Shown here in pieces: positions 1 to 8,210 of a stretch of DNA of 63,117 nt. Position 1 is the stretch's first letter, and every line of letters starts with the position of its first letter. The translations under genes and the position numbers were made by a program. The notes under the pieces were generated by a model, which saw only the letters and a list, made by a program, of their open reading frames with translations, was not told where the DNA came from and made no database searches. The DNA is from Candidatus Butyricicoccus avistercoris (GTDB lineage: Bacteria > Bacillota > Clostridia > Oscillospirales > Butyricicoccaceae): contig DXIE01000021.1 in assembly GCA_019113005.1 (NCBI GenBank), positions 1 to 63,117 on the forward strand, given 5' to 3'.

Positions 1-723
1 ATTTAAAATTGTTTCTGGTGCAACAGTGCGATTTTCAGATTTGAAAAATTTAGATATACTTGTTGCAGAAAAACTTCTACCTACATTTGCAAGTGCATAC
101 ATGATAATTCTTTCTAAAAGGTCTACATCTCTGATATTATTGCGTTTAACTATATTTTTTAGTACAACAGAATTAAAAATATCATGAAGATAATTTTTGC
201 TAAATTCTGGTTCAAAATTTATACTTGATAAAAAAGGCATACCGCCATATTGTATATAATCTTCTATTGTATGTTTATCACTCACCATACAAAATTCTGA
301 AAATGAAAATGGATATACAGTAAAAGAAACATATCTACCTGCAATATATGTTGCAAGTTCACCAGATAAAAGCTGTGAATTTGAGCCTGTAATATAAATA
401 TCTGCATGAAATTTAACTCTAAGTGAATTTATGGCTTTTTCCCAATCTTTGACCTCTTGAATTTCATCAAAAAATAGGTAAAATTGCTCTTTACTATCAC
501 CAATTTTTTCACATATATAATCATGCAATGCTTTATATTCACATAATGGTTGATTACTTAAATCCTCAAAATTTAAGAAAATTGTATTTTTACTGTTTAT
601 TTCATCTTGAATTTGTTCTAATAGTACACTTTTACCGCCTCGACGAATACCAGTTAAAACTTTAATTATATCTTTCCCAATAAATGGACGAATTCTAGAT
701 AAATAACTTTCACGAATAATCAT
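1..723 (-). CDS. AAA_14/DUF4143-type ATP-binding protein (partial)
   Basis: Reading the minus strand from ATG at 723 gives 241 codons open to the window edge, so the C-terminus is missing. A Walker A motif GIRRGGKS lies at residues 25-32, a Walker B-like FYLFFDEIQ at 81-89 and a sensor-like ITGSNSQLL near 113-121. The later part (about residue 180 on) resembles the DUF4143 domain. Proteins of this family are usually about 400 residues long, are common in anaerobes and archaea, and have no settled function; some resemble archaeal-type ATPases. A GGAGGTATTAATT ribosome site precedes the ATG. It sits on the accessory side of the window, near a decayed transposon module. Family assignment is fairly sure, role unknown. 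Confidence 0.85.
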   Translation of the reverse strand, partial: MIIRESYLSRIRPFIGKDIIKVLTGIRRGGKSVLLEQIQDEINSKNTIFLNFEDLSNQPLCEYKALHDYICEKIGDSKEQFYLFFDEIQEVKDWEKAINSLRVKFHADIYITGSNSQLLSGELATYIAGRYVSFTVYPFSFSEFCMVSDKHTIEDYIQYGGMPFLSSINFEPEFSKNYLHDIFNSVVLKNIVKRNNIRDVDLLERIIMYALANVGRSFSATSISKFFKSENRTVAPETILN

Positions 724-1140
724 AATTAATACCTCCATTTATTTTAGTTTATCATAAGATATATATTATAGTAAAATTGTAAAATATAATTATATAAGAT
801 GTAACTTATAGAAATATATTTAGATGATATATAGCACCTAAAGCTAAATATCATCTTTTTTTATTTTTCAAGTGTGTCAATGTGTAAAAAATCAAATTTT
901 AAATCATTTATAAAATTAGGTATAAAAAAACTATAATTTTATCTATAAATCAGAAATAAATTTATGTATATATGGCATTTGTATAATATGCTTAAAATAA
1001 AGAAAAAAGTTTGTGCAGAATTTTAAAATAAATTTTGTGAATTTATCGAACAAAGGCTGTTTTTTTCGGGATATATTATGAAGGGATGTTTATGTCTTCT
1101 TTGTAATGTATCTTGAGAATTTAATATATATTTACTAAGA
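724..1140. other. AT-rich intergenic region, no gene seen
   Basis: Very AT-rich DNA between the divergent ATPase gene and the structured region at 1141. The only clear structure is a terminator-like hairpin at 822-862. No ORF with a ribosome site and no convincing promoter pair could be picked out; -10-like TATAAT/TATATT strings are frequent because of base composition. Confidence 0.5.
822..862 (+). terminator. Orphan terminator-like hairpin
   Basis: AGATGATAT (822-830) and ATATCATCT (848-856) form a 9-bp stem with an 17-nt loop followed by seven T. No plus-strand gene ends just upstream, since the ATPase gene points the other way, so it may be left over from a lost gene or end a short RNA. 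Confidence 0.45.
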
Positions 1141-1420
1141 CATCAGTTCGGATATGCTTTAAGCATAAGCCAGCATTATTAGTACGCCATGACAGCAATT
1201 ATGCATGAGCGAATAATACTAGATAGTGCATATCAGAGTTTGCAAGCTGATATTGGCGATGACAGTCCGAATTTATAATGGTATTCCCGTTTTGAACGTG
1301 TCACAACATTGGGCGGCTCTGTGGTAACAGGGGAGTGAGATTCTCGTGAGGTTGTTTTGCAGACAACTGCTTAGTAATTTCCCAGCATACGGGATGTCGA
1401 GGGCAAATAGTGTGCTTACA
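1141..1420 (+). ncRNA. Candidate structured RNA upstream of xis/int remnant
   Basis: This stretch is clearly richer in G+C than its flanks, lacks a coding frame, and contains several nested complementary segments: TTCGGA (1147-1152) with TCCGAA (1266-1271); GATATGC (1151-1157) with GCATATC (1228-1234); an alternative hairpin ATATCAG (1230-1236) with CTGATAT (1247-1253); TCCCGT (about 1275-1280) with ACGGGA (about 1389-1394); and local hairpins GAG-ATT-CTC and GTTGT/ACAAC. I do not recognise tmRNA, RNase P, SRP, 6S, T-box or group II intron motifs. It could be a noncoding RNA, a leader of xis, or a structured end of the mobile element. Strand is assumed from the downstream genes. Confidence 0.4.
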
Positions 1421-1465
1421 TAAGTTTTATTAAAATAATGATATTTATTTAGGAGGAAATTAAAA

Positions 1466-1660
1466 ATGAAAGATGTTCCAATTTGGGAAAAGAGTACATT
1501 AATATTGGAAGAGGCTGCAGCATATTCAAATATAGGAATGAATAAACTGCGTGAGATAACTAGCGATGATAAATGTATGTTTGTGTTATGGGTAGGTAGA
1601 AAAAGACTTATAAAACGTCGCTTGTTTGAAAAATATTTAGAAGAAGTGTTTTCAGTTTAA
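1466..1660 (+). CDS. xis: Tn916-type excisionase
   Basis: A 64-residue protein beginning MKDVPIWEKSTLILEEAAAY, matching the Tn916 Xis pattern (PIWE...LTIEEA...IGENKLR...RIQIKRKQFEKY). Known role: a small winged-helix DNA-binding protein that bends the element ends and directs Int towards excision. The start has a strong AGGAGG site 8-9 bases upstream. It lies 92 bases before the integrase, as in Tn916, and appears intact although int is broken. It is unlikely to have a function here except as a possible trans helper or regulator. Confidence 0.85.
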   Translation: MKDVPIWEKSTLILEEAAAYSNIGMNKLREITSDDKCMFVLWVGRKRLIKRRLFEKYLEEVFSV

Positions 1661-1752
1661 CTTTTTTATTATATTTAAATGGAATATAGAGCCTTAATGT
1701 GGTAAAATAAAAATGTCATGATAAGGCTCTTTCTTATGGAAGGGGAATTAAA

Positions 1753-2934
1753 ATGGCGGAAAGAAGAAAAGATAACAAAGGTAGAGTCTTAAAAACAGGT
1801 GAAAGCCAAAGAAAAGATATGCTGTATCAATATCGATATACAGATATTTACGGTAAAAGAAAGACTATGTATTCATCTGATTTACAAGAGCTACGCAGAA
1901 AAGAAAAGGAATCCAAAAAAATATAGATGATGGTTTAAATTATAGTGCTGGAAAAATAAAGGTTATTGACCTAATAGAAAGATATATAATCTTAAAAAAA
2001 GGACTTCGTTATAACACTAGAAGTAATTATGCATTTGCAATAAGTGTTATAAAAAAGGAGGAATTTGCTTATAGACAGATAGGCGTTATTAAAATGTCAG
2101 ATGCAAAGCAATGGATTATAAAATTGCATAAGGACGGCAGAGGTTATAGTACAATAACATCTGTGCGTAATGTTATAAAACCAGCTTTTCAAATGGCATA
2201 TGATGAGGATATAATAAGAAAGAATCCATTTGATTTTAAATTATCTGATGTAATTCCTAATAATACTCAAAAACGAGTTGCAATGACAAATAAAGAACAA
2301 AAGATTTGGATGGACTTTATAAAAAACGATAAGACTTATTGTAAATATTATGATGAGTTTGTTGTTTTACTTCAGACGGGTTTAAGGGTTAGTGAATTCT
2401 GTGGTCTTACAATGAGTGATATAGACTTTAAAAAGCGAACTATTAAAGTTGACCATCAACTTATAAGAGAAGCCACTGGTAAATATTATATTGAGAAAAC
2501 TAAGACTAAAAATGGTGTCAGATATTTACCTATGACAGATGATGTTTATAGAAGTCTAAAAAATATAGTTAATAATCGTCCTAAACTTAAAACAGAAATG
2601 ATTATTGATGGATACAGTAGATTTATATTACTTGATAAAAATCTTAACCCTAAGATAGCATTACATATAGAAAATGAAATGCGATGGGCTATGAAGAAAT
2701 ATAAAAAGCTCTATCCTAATGTTGTTTTACCACATATTACACCTCATGTATTTCGTAATACGTTTTGTACTAATATGGCTAATGCAGGTATGGAAGTTAA
2801 AACACTACAATATTTAATGGGACATTCTGATGTTTCAGTAACGCTAAATGTTTACACATTACTACACCATTTTATAATAATATATGTTAGAATTTAAAGG
2901 TTTAGAAAGATTAGTATTTTATATAAAAGTATGA
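1753..2934 (+). pseudogene. int: Tn916-type tyrosine integrase, frameshifted
   Basis: Translation from ATG 1753 gives MAERRKDNKGRVLKTGESQR, very like Tn916 Int, but stops at 1926 after 57 codons. The homology continues in another frame from about 1925 (DDGLNYSAG...) through the SAM-like core-binding domain and catalytic domain; an internal ATG at 2094 opens a 267-codon ORF. Catalytic residues are present: Arg in TGLRVSE, His/Arg in HITPHVFRN, His in GHSD and Tyr in LNVYT. A second frameshift just after the Tyr replaces the tail; the expected C-terminal helix (LEFKGLERL) is readable in another frame, 2884-2934. Two lesions make activity unlikely. Confidence 0.85.
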
Positions 2935-2991
2935 AAAAACATTAAAAGCTAGTAATAATGAGATTTAAACGTATATATAGGAGTATAAAAC

Positions 2992-3429
2992 ATGGATAAA
3001 ATAGTTTTTATATGCACTGGCAATACATGCAGAAGTCCAATGGCAGAAGGATTATTCAAGTCTATGAATGGAGAACAAAAAACAGGTCTTGAGGCCATAT
3101 CAGCGGGTATATTTACCAATAATGGTATGCCAGCATCTGAAAATGCGGTTATTGCAGCTAAAGAATTAGGTGCAGATATATCAAACCATAAGTCACAAAT
3201 ACTAAATGGAGATATTGTAAATAATGCTAAATATTTAGTTTGTATGACAGGAGCTCATTATGACCAAATATTACTCAAATTTCCTAATGCGAGTGATAAG
3301 TTATTTACATTATTACCTACTGATATTGATGACCCATTCGGCGGCAATATTGATGATTATAGAAAATGTGCGGCTCAGATTAAATTAGCTGTTGAAAGTA
3401 TTATAGAAAGGCTTAGCAAAAATGATTAA
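2992..3429 (+). CDS. ywlE: Low-molecular-weight phosphatase, YwlE-like (protein-arginine phosphatase?)
   Basis: 145 residues of the LMW protein-tyrosine-phosphatase fold. The P-loop CTGNTCRS has nucleophile Cys8 and Arg14; the general acid is the Asp in DDPFGG (about residue 114). The Thr of CTGNTCR matches YwlE of Bacillus, where that Thr gives preference for phosphoarginine; Tyr-specific relatives have a bulkier residue there. Family knowledge therefore favours reversal of McsB-type arginine phosphorylation, but no mcsB is visible in the window. The start ATG has a weak AGGAG about 7 bases upstream. It overlaps rimI by 8 bases, so rimI and probably tsaD are co-transcribed with it. Confidence 0.82.
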   Translation: MDKIVFICTGNTCRSPMAEGLFKSMNGEQKTGLEAISAGIFTNNGMPASENAVIAAKELGADISNHKSQILNGDIVNNAKYLVCMTGAHYDQILLKFPNASDKLFTLLPTDIDDPFGGNIDDYRKCAAQIKLAVESIIERLSKND

Positions 3430-3865
3430 AATAGTAAATATGAATGAGGAGCATATTAAAGATCTGGCTAAGCTTGAAAAGGAATGTTTTCATACACCTT
3501 GGACAGAAAAACAGCTTGCGGAAGAACTTAAAAATGAATATAGTTTGTTCTTAGTGGCTTTAAACGATGAAACTGTAACAGGTTATGTAGGCTGTCAAAC
3601 TACGATTGATGGTGGATATATAACCAATGTTGCAGTTTTTCCTAATATGAGAGGACAAGGCATAGCACAAAAATTGCTTTTTGAGCTTAATAATAAAATA
3701 AAACAAAAGAATTTAGAGTTTATAACACTAGAAGTGCGAGTTTCTAATATACCAGCTATAAATCTTTATAAAAAAATGAATTATAAAGAGGTTGGAGTTC
3801 GTAAAAACTTTTATAGAAATCCTAAAGAAGATGCACTTTTAATGACTTGTTATATAAATGAATAA
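3422..3865 (+). CDS. rimI: Ribosomal protein S18-alanine N-acetyltransferase
   Basis: 147-residue GNAT acetyltransferase. The acetyl-CoA loop RGQGIAQKLL lies near residues 77-86, preceded by the beta-strand YITNVAVFP, and the C-terminal NLYKKMNYKEVGVRKNFY matches RimI. The N-terminal FHTPWTEKQL segment is also typical. Known role: acetylation of the N-terminal Ala of ribosomal protein S18, though Firmicute RimI enzymes may have broader targets. It overlaps the phosphatase gene and is followed after 15 bases by tsaD, the usual Gram-positive tsaB/rimI/tsaD neighbourhood; tsaB and tsaE are not seen here. Confidence 0.9.
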   Translation: MIKIVNMNEEHIKDLAKLEKECFHTPWTEKQLAEELKNEYSLFLVALNDETVTGYVGCQTTIDGGYITNVAVFPNMRGQGIAQKLLFELNNKIKQKNLEFITLEVRVSNIPAINLYKKMNYKEVGVRKNFYRNPKEDALLMTCYINE

Positions 3866-3880
3866 ATAGGAGAATGTAAA

Positions 3881-4906
3881 GTGAAAATACTTGCAATAGA
3901 ATCATCATGTGATGAAACAGCAGCAGCAATAATAGAAGATGGACGAAAAATATTATCGAATGTTATAGATAGTCAAGTAGAAACTCATGCAAAATATGGC
4001 GGTGTGGTGCCAGAAGTTGCATCAAGAGGTCATATGCAAGTTATTGTTAGAGTAACAGAGCAAGCCTTGAAAGATGCAAATATGACAAGTGAGGAATTAG
4101 ATGCAATAGCAGCGACTTGTGCTCCTGGGCTTATTGGTGCTTTGCTTGTTGGTGCAAATTTTGCAAAATCAATGGCGTATGCACTCAAAAAGCCTTTTAT
4201 ACCAGTTCATCATATAAGAGGACATATAGCAGCTAATTATTTGGCTTTTGAGGATTTAAAACCACCATTTTTAACTTTGGTTGCATCTGGCGGACACAGT
4301 ATGATGGTGCTTGTAAAAGATTATACAGAGTTTGAAATCTTAGGTGGCACAAGAGATGATGCAGCAGGTGAGGCTTTTGATAAAGTTGCTAGAGTTTTAG
4401 GTGTAGGATACCCAGGAGGTCCTAAGATAGATAAAATGGCTCAGGGTGGAGATGCATCTAAATATAAACTTCCACATTCAAAGGTTAAAGATGCACCACT
4501 TGATTTTTCTTTTTCTGGTCTTAAAACGGCGGTTATAAATCTTGCACATAATGCAGAGCAAAAAGGTGAAACAATAGATAAATCTGCATTAGCTGCGGCA
4601 TTTTGTAATGCGGTAGTTGATACACTTGTGCCTAGACTTGAACTTGCACAAAAACAAACGGGCGTAAAAAATATTGTTTGTGCAGGTGGTGTTGCGGCCA
4701 ATTCATGGCTTAGAAAAGAACTTGAGGATATGGCTAAAAAGAACAAGTTAAATCTATATTTACCACCACTTTCATTATGTGGCGATAATGCAGCTATGAT
4801 AGCAAGTCAAGCATATTATGAATTTAAAGCGGGAAATACTGGTAATACTTTGCAAAATGCCTTTGCAACCGCAGAAATTTATGAAAATATTTGTGTAAAA
4901 AAATAA
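3881..4906 (+). CDS. tsaD: tRNA N6-threonylcarbamoyltransferase TsaD
   Basis: 341 residues, normal length for TsaD (Kae1/YgjD). It transfers the threonylcarbamoyl group from TC-AMP to A37 of ANN-decoding tRNAs. Visible signatures are LAIESSCDETAAA at the N-terminus, GVVPEVASRGH, the metal-binding HxxxH in HHIRGHIAA, the nucleotide-binding ASGGHS and CAGGVAANSWLR. The start codon is GTG at 3881, with AGGAG about 10 bases upstream; the ATG three codons earlier is out of frame. TsaD normally works with TsaB and TsaE, which must be elsewhere. Confidence 0.95.
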   Translation: MKILAIESSCDETAAAIIEDGRKILSNVIDSQVETHAKYGGVVPEVASRGHMQVIVRVTEQALKDANMTSEELDAIAATCAPGLIGALLVGANFAKSMAYALKKPFIPVHHIRGHIAANYLAFEDLKPPFLTLVASGGHSMMVLVKDYTEFEILGGTRDDAAGEAFDKVARVLGVGYPGGPKIDKMAQGGDASKYKLPHSKVKDAPLDFSFSGLKTAVINLAHNAEQKGETIDKSALAAAFCNAVVDTLVPRLELAQKQTGVKNIVCAGGVAANSWLRKELEDMAKKNKLNLYLPPLSLCGDNAAMIASQAYYEFKAGNTGNTLQNAFATAEIYENICVKK

Positions 4907-4929
4907 TTAATTACTCTGGAAAAAAATCG

Positions 4930-5040
4930 TATTATACGGTAAAATATAAAATAGGGTTTTAATTGGCCCGCTCTTTTAATGTTTTGGGCACGGCTATAAA
5001 ACTAGTCGTGGAGAAGGCTGTGGAAGCCGCCACTTTACGA
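4930..5040 (+). promoter_or_regulatory. Structured 5' leader of aconitase operon (candidate RNA regulator)
   Basis: Upstream of the aconitase gene three hairpins follow each other: GCCC/GGGC (about 4965-4988), ACGGCT/AGTCGT with a short A-rich loop (about 4989-5009), and a two-tier hairpin GTGG-GGCT...AGCC-CCAC (about 5009-5034). The GC content is well above the flanking DNA and no T-run follows, so it is not a simple terminator for tsaD. I do not recognise any riboswitch consensus (TPP, SAM, glycine, lysine, THF, ZTP, cobalamin, c-di-GMP, glnA). A leader controlling 2-oxoglutarate synthesis is an inference. Confidence 0.4.
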
Positions 5041-5046
5041 ATATAA

Positions 5047-5064
5047 ATGTAATGTTTTTTACAT
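5047..5064. promoter_or_regulatory. Inverted repeat upstream of acn, possible operator
   Basis: ATGTAA (5047-5052) and TTACAT (5059-5064) form a 6-6-6 inverted repeat between the structured leader and the ribosome site of acn. The shape fits a Crp/Fnr-like operator, and a Rex site (TTGTTAA/TTAACAA type) is a weaker match. It may also be chance in AT-rich DNA. Confidence 0.25.
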
Positions 5065-5090
5065 AAAGACATGAGGAGCGATGTAAGAAA

Positions 5091-7010
5091 ATGGGAATGA
5101 CAATTGCAGAAAAAATTTTAAAAGCACATCTTGTTGATGGCGAAATGATTAAAGGTCAAGAAATTGGCTTGAAAATTGACCAAACACTCACACAAGATGC
5201 AACAGGCACAATGGCGTATTTACAGTTCGAGGCAATGGGTGTAGACAAGGTAAAAACTGAACGCTCAGTTGCATATATCGACCATAACACATTGCAGTCT
5301 GGCTTTGAAAATGCAGATGACCATAAGTATATATGTACTGTTGCCCAAAAACATGGTATTTATTACTCAAAGGCTGGTAATGGCATTTGTCATCAGGTGC
5401 ATTTGGAGCGTTTTGGTGCTCCAGGAAAAACTTTAATCGGTTCGGATAGTCATACTCCAACCGGTGGTGGTATTGGTATGCTGGCATTTGGTGCTGGTGG
5501 TTTAGATGTTGCTGTTGCAATGGGCGGCGGTGCATACTATATTCCAATGCCAAAGATGGTTCGTGTTACTCTAACTGGTAAGTTAAAGCCATGGGTAGCT
5601 GCGAAAGATATTATTTTAGATGTACTGCGTCAGATGACCGTAAAGGGTGGCGTTGGTAAAATTGTTGAATATGCAGGTGAAGGTGTAAAAACTCTTTCTG
5701 TTCCAGAACGTGCAACTATTACTAATATGGGTGCAGAACTTGGTGCTACAACTTCAATTTTCCCATCTGATGAAGTAACAAAGGCATTTTTAGAAGCACA
5801 GTGTCGTGGAGATGTTTACGTTCCATTGTCCTCTGATGAAGATGCTGTATATGATGAAGAATACACTGTTGACCTTGATTCACTTGTTCCACTGGCTGCA
5901 ATGCCTCATATGCCTGACAATGTAAAGCCTGTAAGTGAGATTGGTGAAATCAAAGTAAATCAGTGTTGTATTGGTTCTTGCACAAACTCCTCTTATTATG
6001 ACATGATGAAGGTTGCTGCTATACTAAAAGGTAAGACAATTCACCCAGATGTATCACTGACAATCAGCCCAGGTTCTATGCAGGTATTTAATATGCTTGC
6101 TAAGAATGGTGCATTATCTGATATTATCGCAGCAGGTGCTAGAATTCTTGAATGTGCGTGTGGTCCATGTATTGGTATGGGACAATCCCCAGAGTCCGCA
6201 GGCGTGTCACTTCGTACATTTAACCGTAACTTTGAGGGTAGAAGCGGTACTCAGGACGCTCAGATTTATCTGGTATCCCCAGAAGTTGCTGCTGCATCAG
6301 CATTAACTGGTGTACTGACCGACCCAAGAACTTTAGGCGATGCTCCAGTTATTGAAATGCCAGAACATTTTGATATTAACGATAATCTAATCGTTAAGCC
6401 AGCAGAAGACCCATCTACTGTTGAGGTTCGTCGTGGCCCTAATATCAAGCCTTTCCCACTCGGCAAGGAGCTTGAAGAAAGCTATATGGGTAAGATTGTA
6501 CTTAAAACAGAGGATAATATTACAACTGACCATATTCTTCCAGCAGGTGCTAAACTTCTGCCTTATCGTTCAAATATTCCTCACTATTCAAACTACTGCT
6601 TTATTAATGTTGACCCTAAATTCCCAGCTCGTTGTCAGGAAAATGGCGGCGGTGTAATCGTTGGTGGTGCTAACTATGGTCAAGGTTCTTCTCGTGAACA
6701 TGCAGCACTAGTTCCACTTTACTTAGGTGTAAGAGCAGTTTTAACCAAGTCTTTTGCTCGTATTCACAAAGCAAACCTTGTAAACTCTGGTATTATTCCG
6801 CTTACATTTGTAAATCCAGAAGATTATGACAAGATTACATTAAATGATACAATTTCTCTGCCACATATTCAGGAGGAAATCCGAGATGGTAAGCAAGTAA
6901 CTGTTATTGTAAATGGTTATGAGTTTAAGGCAGATTGTGATGTATCTGAGCGTCAGCGTGGAGCACTGCTTGCAGGTGGTACTCTAAATTACGCTAAAAA
7001 GCATGGTTAA
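5091..7010 (+). CDS. acn: Aconitate hydratase
   Basis: 639 residues, the size of the clostridial aconitase type that keeps swivel domain and catalytic core in one chain. It isomerises citrate to isocitrate using a [4Fe-4S] cluster. The three cluster cysteines are in GSCTNS (Cys297) and CACGPC (Cys357, Cys360); SDSHTPTGGGIGM (118-130) and the C-terminal swivel motif YGQGSSREHAAL are typical. A GAGGAGCG site precedes the ATG by about 10 bases; an ATG two codons on is also possible. It is followed after 19 bases by icd and then rex, so it probably supplies 2-oxoglutarate for glutamate synthesis rather than a full oxidative cycle. No citrate synthase is in the window. Confidence 0.92.
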   Translation: MGMTIAEKILKAHLVDGEMIKGQEIGLKIDQTLTQDATGTMAYLQFEAMGVDKVKTERSVAYIDHNTLQSGFENADDHKYICTVAQKHGIYYSKAGNGICHQVHLERFGAPGKTLIGSDSHTPTGGGIGMLAFGAGGLDVAVAMGGGAYYIPMPKMVRVTLTGKLKPWVAAKDIILDVLRQMTVKGGVGKIVEYAGEGVKTLSVPERATITNMGAELGATTSIFPSDEVTKAFLEAQCRGDVYVPLSSDEDAVYDEEYTVDLDSLVPLAAMPHMPDNVKPVSEIGEIKVNQCCIGSCTNSSYYDMMKVAAILKGKTIHPDVSLTISPGSMQVFNMLAKNGALSDIIAAGARILECACGPCIGMGQSPESAGVSLRTFNRNFEGRSGTQDAQIYLVSPEVAAASALTGVLTDPRTLGDAPVIEMPEHFDINDNLIVKPAEDPSTVEVRRGPNIKPFPLGKELEESYMGKIVLKTEDNITTDHILPAGAKLLPYRSNIPHYSNYCFINVDPKFPARCQENGGGVIVGGANYGQGSSREHAALVPLYLGVRAVLTKSFARIHKANLVNSGIIPLTFVNPEDYDKITLNDTISLPHIQEEIRDGKQVTVIVNGYEFKADCDVSERQRGALLAGGTLNYAKKHG

Positions 7011-7029
7011 TTAGGGGAGGAACATAAAA

Positions 7030-8187
7030 ATGGCATTATCTGAAAAAGCAATCGCACAATATGAAAAAGTAGTAGAAAGTCAGCTTGCACGCATTAAGGC
7101 TATGAAAGAGCAAAAGGACTTTATTGATTATAGCAAGCTAGATAAAATTATTATTGGTGTTTGTGGCGGTGACGGTATCGGTCCAATGATTACAGGTATG
7201 GCACAGCACGCACTGGAAGAACTGCTTGCTGATAAGGTTAAAGCGGGCAAGGTTGAATTTAAGGTTATTGATGGACTGACAATCGAGCGTCGTGCAGAGC
7301 TTGGTTGTGCAATTCCTGATGATGTAATGGAGGAGCTAAAGTCTTGTCATGTTATCCTTAAAGGGCCTACAACAACACCTCGTAAGGGCGACCCATGGCC
7401 AAATGTAGAGAGTGCAAACGTTGCAATGCGTAAAGCTCTTGACTTATTTGCTAATGTTCGTCCTGTAAAAGTGCCAGAGCTTGGTATTGATTGGACTTTC
7501 TATCGTGAGAACACAGAGGGTGGTTATGCAGTAGGTTCTCAAGGCGTTCAGCTTGATGATGATTTATTTATTGATTTTACAGTTGCAACTTCTCAGGGTT
7601 GTGACCGTATTGCTAGATTAGCTTTTGAATACGCTAAAAAGACAGGCAAAAACAGAGTATCTTGTGTAACCAAGGCAAATATCATTAAAACAACTGATGG
7701 TAAGTTCTTAGACACTTGTCAGAAGGTTGCTGCGGAATACCCAGAAGTTGTATTTGATGACTGGTACATTGATATTATGACAGCTAAACTGCTTGATGAT
7801 AAGCGTCGTCGTGACTTTAAGGTATTTGTACTTCCAAACCTTTATGGTGATATTTTAACAGACGAAGCTGCTGAAATTCAGGGTGGTGTTGGCACAGCTG
7901 GTTCTGCAAACATTGGTAAGCGTTATGCAATGTTTGAGGCTATTCATGGTTCAGCTCCTCGTATGGTTGAAGAAGGTCGTGCACAATATGCAGACCCATC
8001 AAGTGTACTTCGTGCATCTGTAATGTTGCTTGAGCATATAGGTGAAATCGAGCTTGCAAACAAACTTGACAGAGCACTTGATATTTGTATGTTTGAAAAT
8101 AAGAAATATGTAATTACAGGTCGTGATACTGGTGCAACAGCAGAGCAGTTCACAGACTACGTTTTAGAAACTATTCGTTCTTTGTAA
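7030..8187 (+). CDS. icd: Isocitrate dehydrogenase (isocitrate/isopropylmalate family)
   Basis: 385 residues of the beta-decarboxylating dehydrogenase family. It has the N-terminal GGDGIGPMITG, the substrate loop YRENTEGGYAVGSQ, the metal-binding Asp cluster in YGDILTDEAAEIQGG, and the C-terminal nucleotide loop EAIHGSAP. The HGSAP context and neighbouring aconitase make NAD(P)-dependent isocitrate oxidation to 2-oxoglutarate the natural reading; cofactor choice cannot be read with certainty. An N-terminal extension of about 40 residues precedes the first beta-strand. GGGAGG lies 9 bases before the ATG. Isopropylmalate dehydrogenase is the alternative, made unlikely by context. Confidence 0.85.
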   Translation: MALSEKAIAQYEKVVESQLARIKAMKEQKDFIDYSKLDKIIIGVCGGDGIGPMITGMAQHALEELLADKVKAGKVEFKVIDGLTIERRAELGCAIPDDVMEELKSCHVILKGPTTTPRKGDPWPNVESANVAMRKALDLFANVRPVKVPELGIDWTFYRENTEGGYAVGSQGVQLDDDLFIDFTVATSQGCDRIARLAFEYAKKTGKNRVSCVTKANIIKTTDGKFLDTCQKVAAEYPEVVFDDWYIDIMTAKLLDDKRRRDFKVFVLPNLYGDILTDEAAEIQGGVGTAGSANIGKRYAMFEAIHGSAPRMVEEGRAQYADPSSVLRASVMLLEHIGEIELANKLDRALDICMFENKKYVITGRDTGATAEQFTDYVLETIRSL

Positions 8188-8210
8188 TTTGAACTTTCAG
8201 GAGGTTCGAT

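Larger units (their letters stand above)
1466..2934 (+). mobile_element. Decayed Tn916-family recombination module (xis-int)
   Basis: Gene order and sequence of xis followed by a tyrosine integrase of the Tn916 type define the right-end module of an integrative conjugative element. No conjugation, resistance or replication genes of such an element are visible, and int carries two frame disruptions, so this is a remnant. Element ends and target duplications could not be identified; the right end would be expected within about 60 bases after 2934, and the structured region at 1141-1420 and the ATPase may belong to the same insertion. Confidence 0.7.

Noticed and set aside
5188-5553. 121-codon minus-strand frame inside acn
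   Set aside because: Rich in His/Gln from antisense reading of the aconitase gene; no ribosome site.
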